A stretch of DNA of 64,000 nt. Origin: Ensifer sp. WSM1721. Its GTDB lineage: Bacteria > Pseudomonadota > Alphaproteobacteria > Rhizobiales > Rhizobiaceae. The position numbers were made by a program, and so were the translations under genes. Positions 60,661 to 64,000 of this stretch are shown piece by piece; position 1 is the stretch's first letter; the number at the start of each line of letters is the position of its first letter. Under the pieces are notes generated by a model, which did not search any database, had not been told where the DNA came from, and saw only the letters and a list, made by a program, of their open reading frames with translations. The stretch spans positions 1,240,001 to 1,304,000 of the forward strand of contig NZ_CP165782.1 of assembly GCF_000513895.2 (NCBI RefSeq). The letters are read 5' to 3'.

Positions 60661-60718
60661 AATCCGCCCTTTTCGGGCGTTTTTATTGTAAGCGGAGGAG
60701 CGGTGGGCCGCTCCTCCG
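60661..60718 (-). promoter_or_regulatory. Two hairpins between aapJ and aapQ
   Basis: Just after the aapJ stop the transcript can form an 11-bp perfect stem (CGGAGGAGCGG / CCGCTCCTCCG, 60693-60718, loop of four). A smaller CGCCC/GGGCG hairpin (about 60665-60679) follows. On the minus strand neither has a following T tract, so they probably protect the 3' end of an abundant aapJ mRNA or partly block read-through. That would explain more binding protein than permease. Confidence 0.65.
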
Positions 60719-60732
60719 TTTTGCCAGACCGA

Positions 60733-61758
60733 TCAGCGGACCGGCGGTGCGTACTGGATGCCGCCCTTGTTCCAGAGCGCGTTAAGGCCGCGTTCGATCT
60801 TCAGCGGGCTGCCTGCGCCGATGTTGCGGTCGAAGATTTCGCCGTAGTTGCCGACGGCCTTGATGACGTTCACCGCCCACTCGTTGGTAAGGCCGAGGTC
60901 CGTGCCGATCTTGCTGTCTGCTTCGACGCCGAGGAAGCGCTGGACGTCGGGGTTGGGCGACTTCTTCATTTCCTCGACATTTGCCTGCGTGATGCCGAAT
61001 TCCTCGGCCTGGATCAGCGCGAAGTGAACCCAGCTCACGATATCGAACCACTGGTCATCGCCCTGGCGGACGGCCGGGCCGAGCGGCTCCTTCGAGATGA
61101 TTTCCGGCAGGATCATGTGATCGTCCGGGTTGGAGAGCGTGAGGCGCAGCGAATAGAGGCCGGACTGGTCGGTCGTGTAGACGTCGCAACGGCCGGCATC
61201 ATAGGCCGCGTTCACTTCCTCGAGCTTCTCGAAGACGACCGGGTTATATTGGAGGTTGTTGGTTTTGAAATAGTCGGCAAGGTTCAATTCGGTCGTGGTA
61301 CCGGTCTGGACGCAGACGGCAGCGCCCGACAGTTCGAGAGCCGACTTCACGTTGAGGCCCTTGCGCACCATGAAGCCCTGGCCGTCATAGTAGTTGACCG
61401 GGCGGAAGTTGAAACCGAGCGCGGTGTCGCGGTTGATCGTCCAGGTGGTATTGCGGGCGAGGACGTCGACCTCACCGGACTGCAGCGCCGGGAAACGCTC
61501 CTTCGCGGAAGTCGGCGTGTACTTGACCTTGCTTCCGTCGCCAAAAACGGCAGCCGCGATCGCCTTGCAATAGTCGACGTCGAAACCGCTCCAGTTGCCC
61601 GACGCGTCGGGCGCGGCGAAACCGGTGAGACCGGTATTCACACCGCACTGGACGAAGCCCTTGGCCTTTACGTCGTCAAGGGTTGCGGCGGAGGCCGCAT
61701 TTGCGCCAATCCCCATGACAGCAGCGCCAACAAGGGCTGTCAGAATTCTTCTTGCCAT
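60733..61758 (-). CDS. aapJ: General L-amino-acid ABC transporter, periplasmic binding protein
   Basis: 341 aa. Signal peptide MARRILTALVGAAVMGIGANAASA. The family-3 solute-binding domain begins ATLDDVKAKGFVQCGVNTGL and contains GFDVDYCKAIAAAVFGD with ligand-contacting region KVKYTPTSAKERFPALQSGE. NTTWTINRDTALGFNF is characteristic of the AapJ/BztA group. It captures a wide range of L-amino acids in the periplasm. First gene of aapJQMP; the promoter should lie in the 61759-62092 gap shared with metC. Confidence 0.96.
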   Translation of the reverse strand: MARRILTALVGAAVMGIGANAASAATLDDVKAKGFVQCGVNTGLTGFAAPDASGNWSGFDVDYCKAIAAAVFGDGSKVKYTPTSAKERFPALQSGEVDVLARNTTWTINRDTALGFNFRPVNYYDGQGFMVRKGLNVKSALELSGAAVCVQTGTTTELNLADYFKTNNLQYNPVVFEKLEEVNAAYDAGRCDVYTTDQSGLYSLRLTLSNPDDHMILPEIISKEPLGPAVRQGDDQWFDIVSWVHFALIQAEEFGITQANVEEMKKSPNPDVQRFLGVEADSKIGTDLGLTNEWAVNVIKAVGNYGEIFDRNIGAGSPLKIERGLNALWNKGGIQYAPPVR

Positions 61759-62092
61759 TTTTTTGAACCTTTTCGGTTGTCCTATGTTCCCGTCTGCACG
61801 GCAGCGCTCTTAGGCGCGTGCAGCCTCAGCCACCCTCCTGGCGTGAGTGCGGCCTATCTCATGCTCAAAATCTATGAGGGTCAAGAGACGTTGCCGATTT
61901 TCTCATTTTGCGTGTGAAAAACCTGAAACTCGCCAGAAGTTTAGGCAGTTTTTGCGGGAAAAACGTCCCATCCGAACAAAAAACGGCCAGTTGGTGTCTA
62001 AACCGTCCCATCCGCGAATCTCGGATTTTCCTTGACCTGCCCGGTGACGCGTTCGATGAGTTGGCGTCGAGATTTCAACAGCGGATGTTTCA
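61759..62092. promoter_or_regulatory. Divergent aapJ/metC promoter region with repeated sites
   Basis: This 334-base gap must hold the aapJ and metC promoters. The 11 bases CGTCCCATCCG appear twice, at 61964-61974 and 62004-62014, starting exactly 40 bases apart. The first is preceded by the inverted repeat GTTTTT-GCGGG-AAAAAC (61948-61964). No riboswitch fold of the SAM-II type is obvious by eye. No open frame here resembles a gene. Confidence 0.5.
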
Positions 62093-63280
62093 ATGGCAGA
62101 CAAGACGAGCGCGGACGCAGAGCGGGGCATCAACACCCGCCTGGCGCACAGCGGCAACAATCCCTCCGATTTCCATGGCTTCATCAATCCGCCGGTGGTT
62201 CACGCCTCCACCGTGCTTTTCCCGAACGCGAGGACGATGGAGACCCGGGCGCAGAAATACACCTATGGCACGCGCGGCACGCCCACGACCGACGCGCTCT
62301 GTGAGGCGATCAATGAGCTTGAGGGCTCGGCCGGCACGATTCTGGTTCCCTCCGGTCTCGCCGCCGTCACCGTGCCTTTCCTCGCTTTTCTGTCCTCGGG
62401 TGATCATGCCCTTATCGTTGATTCGGTCTACTTCCCGACCCGCCATTTCTGCGACACGATGCTCACCCGGCTCGGTATCACGATTGAATATTACGATCCG
62501 ATGATCGGGGTCGGCATCGAAGGCCTGATCAGGCCGAACACCAAGCTGGTGCACACGGAAGCACCGGGGTCCAATACGTTCGAGATGCAGGACATCCGGG
62601 CGATCGCCGCCGCGGCGCACCGTCACGGCTGCATCGTGACCATGGACAACACCTGGGCGACACCTGTCTATTTCCGGCCGCTCGAGCACGGCGTCGACAT
62701 TTCCATCCATGCCGCAACAAAGTATCCCTCCGGACACTCGGACGTGCTGCTCGGAACCGTGTCAGCCAACACTGCGCATTGGCCCGCGCTGAGTGAAGCG
62801 ATGGTGACGCTCGGCGTCTGCGTCTCGCCTGACGACAGCTACCAGATTCTGCGCGGTCTGCGCACAATGGGTATTCGCCTCGAACGCCATCAGGAGAGCG
62901 CGCTGGAAATCGCGCGCTGGCTTGAAGGCCGCGAGGAAGTGGCGCGCGTGCTGCATCCGGCGCTGCCGAGCTTTCCGGGGCACGAGCTCTGGAAGCGCGA
63001 CTTTGGCGGCGCGAGCGGGATTTTCTCTTTCGTGCTGAAGGCCGACGCCGAGAAGAGCAAGGCCAAGGCCCATGCCTTCCTCGACGCGCTCTCGCTTTTT
63101 GGTCTCGGCTATTCGTGGGGCGGCTTCGAAAGCCTTGCGGTTCACGCCAACCTGTCCGACCGCAAGATCGCCAAGGCTCCGTCCGAGGGGCCGGTCATCC
63201 GCCTGCAGATCGGGCTCGAGGATGTTCCGGACCTCCGACGTGACATCGAGGCGGGCCTCGCGGCCGCAAACGCGGTCTGA
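62093..63280 (+). CDS. metC: Cystathionine beta-lyase
   Basis: 395 aa. A Cys/Met-metabolism PLP enzyme: YTYGTRGTPTTDALCEAINE, AGTILVPSGLAAVTVPFLAF, TEAPGSNTFEMQDIRAIAAA, VTMDNTWATPVYFRPLEHG (PLP Asp), and the Schiff-base lysine in SIHAATKYPSGHSDVLLG. The C-terminal GYSWGGFESLAVH is typical of the beta-lyase rather than gamma-synthase type. It cleaves cystathionine to homocysteine, pyruvate and ammonia. Confidence 0.92.
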   Translation: MADKTSADAERGINTRLAHSGNNPSDFHGFINPPVVHASTVLFPNARTMETRAQKYTYGTRGTPTTDALCEAINELEGSAGTILVPSGLAAVTVPFLAFLSSGDHALIVDSVYFPTRHFCDTMLTRLGITIEYYDPMIGVGIEGLIRPNTKLVHTEAPGSNTFEMQDIRAIAAAAHRHGCIVTMDNTWATPVYFRPLEHGVDISIHAATKYPSGHSDVLLGTVSANTAHWPALSEAMVTLGVCVSPDDSYQILRGLRTMGIRLERHQESALEIARWLEGREEVARVLHPALPSFPGHELWKRDFGGASGIFSFVLKADAEKSKAKAHAFLDALSLFGLGYSWGGFESLAVHANLSDRKIAKAPSEGPVIRLQIGLEDVPDLRRDIEAGLAAANAV

Positions 63281-63328
63281 TCCCACGAGCAAGGCTGAGA
63301 GGGGAGCGAGGCAAGCCTCCTACTTCCT

Positions 63329-64000
63329 CTATCGCTCCTGCGCACCGTATCCGTAAAGCCAGTCAAGATCGGCTGCGAGCGATTCGGGTCCCTTGAGCGC
63401 GAGAACGAGATTGCGGGCAATCCGCACCGGGCCGCCGGCGTGATAGGCAAAGCGGTTGAACGCAGCGCGCTTACGCACCCGGTCGATTCGCGCCCTGCGA
63501 GCGGCTTCATATCGGGCGAAGGCCGAGGGAACGTCCGGACTCCCGGCGAGGCAGCGCGCGAGCTCGCGGGCGTCCTCGATCGCCATCGCCGCGCCCTGGG
63601 CCGCAAACGGCGTCATCGCATGGGCGGCATCGCCGATCAGAATCGTGTCGCGGCCGTTGTGCCACACGCCGTCGTCGACGGTGCACAGCGGCCAAAAGGT
63701 CGCCGAGGCGGCACCCTTGAGCATCGAGCGCAGGTCGGGGTGCCAGTCCTCGAAGGCGGCCGAAAGTTCGCTTTGCCGGTCTTCGGCACCCCGCCCCGCC
63801 CAAGCCTCCGCAGCCGGCTCGCCGCCGACGATCGCGATCAGGTTGAAAGCGTCGGCCTCTCGGATTGGATAGGCGACCAGATGGGCTTTCGGTCCGAGGA
63901 AAGCCGTGACGCGATCACTCGACAGGCACTTGGCCGCGTCCGTCAGAGGCAGCATCAACCGCCAGGCGACGTTGCCGGAGAACCGGACGGGGCCGGCGCC
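63329..64000 (-). CDS. FAD-dependent monooxygenase, C-terminal part (partial)
   Basis: An open minus-strand frame reaches the right edge of the window, so the N-terminal FAD Rossmann domain lies outside. The visible 223 codons show PVRFSGNVAWRLMLPL, then LIGDAAHAMTPFAAQGAAMA, which is the GD motif for FAD ribose binding in class A flavoprotein monooxygenases, then IEDARELARCLAG. FAD-dependent aromatic hydroxylases of the salicylate hydroxylase type look like this. The substrate cannot be inferred. It ends about 50 bases from metC in convergent orientation. Confidence 0.85.
   Translation of the reverse strand, partial: GAGPVRFSGNVAWRLMLPLTDAAKCLSSDRVTAFLGPKAHLVAYPIREADAFNLIAIVGGEPAAEAWAGRGAEDRQSELSAAFEDWHPDLRSMLKGAASATFWPLCTVDDGVWHNGRDTILIGDAAHAMTPFAAQGAAMAIEDARELARCLAGSPDVPSAFARYEAARRARIDRVRKRAAFNRFAYHAGGPVRIARNLVLALKGPESLAADLDWLYGYGAQER

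Noticed and set aside
61759..62092. SAM-II riboswitch before metC
   Set aside because: I could not find a pseudoknot pattern matching that class; the repeats there look like protein-binding sites instead.

Overview
The window reads as a stretch of the main chromosome of a Rhizobiaceae alphaproteobacterium, most likely Sinorhizobium/Ensifer. Four things point there. The gene order is pyrG, kdsA, eno, pdhABC, lpdA, lipA, ispDF, dus, ntrBC, ntrYX, trkA, hfq, hflX. The general L-amino-acid transporter is arranged aapJQMP. IspD and IspF are fused and the E1-beta subunit carries a lipoyl domain. Several intergenic palindromic repeats are of the kind scattered through rhizobial genomes. No sequence search was run, so the genus is an inference.

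Layout. 0-15.2 kb: the end of thrS, a secreted protein with three beta-type repeats, a nitroreductase/flavin-reductase pair, a CitE-like protein, a DUF2336 protein, a GNAT enzyme, parE, a secreted alpha/beta hydrolase, an FAD-linked oxidase of the DprE1 type, a cytochrome b561/YceI pair, then tpiA, secG and pyrG. 15.2-23.0 kb: an accessory and visibly decaying stretch. It opens with a 265-bp nested palindromic element that shares a base with the pyrG stop codon, followed by a TetR regulator and an amicyanin-like cupredoxin/cytochrome P460 pair. Beyond these lie a glycogen-debranching-type enzyme lacking most of its catalytic domain, an SDR gene with two single-base deletions, an antisense fragment of a second debranching gene, a truncated and frameshifted DUF3179 gene, and the last codons of a mercuric reductase. 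23.0-35.0 kb: core metabolism (VOC protein, kdsA, eno, an FtsB-like protein, pdhABC, lpdA, lipA) with small enzymes between.

35-48 kb: a methyltransferase, a RatA/Coq10 protein, pncC, ispDF, then the nitrogen-regulation block dus-ntrB-ntrC and ntrY-ntrX, with trkA and a D-amino-acid aminotransferase. 48-56.6 kb: hfq-hflX, a convergent mazG/deaminase pair, the siroheme and sulfite-reduction operon cysG-DUF2849-cysI-DUF934, and fpr, a plausible electron source for it. 56.7-64 kb: a GntR regulator with an evident operator, aapJQMP, metC and the end of an FAD monooxygenase.

The genes form coherent modules. Glycolysis runs through tpiA and eno to the pyruvate dehydrogenase complex, with lipoate made by LipA. 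Nitrogen sensing (NtrBC, NtrYX) lies in the same window as amino-acid uptake (Aap), and sulfite reduction lies near methionine metabolism (MetC). I see no rRNA, tRNA, CRISPR array, complete insertion sequence or prophage. The least ordinary material is the 15.2-23.0 kb region and the regulatory palindromes. I do not find a convincing wholly new system; the best candidate for follow-up is the cupredoxin-P460 pair with its upstream palindrome.
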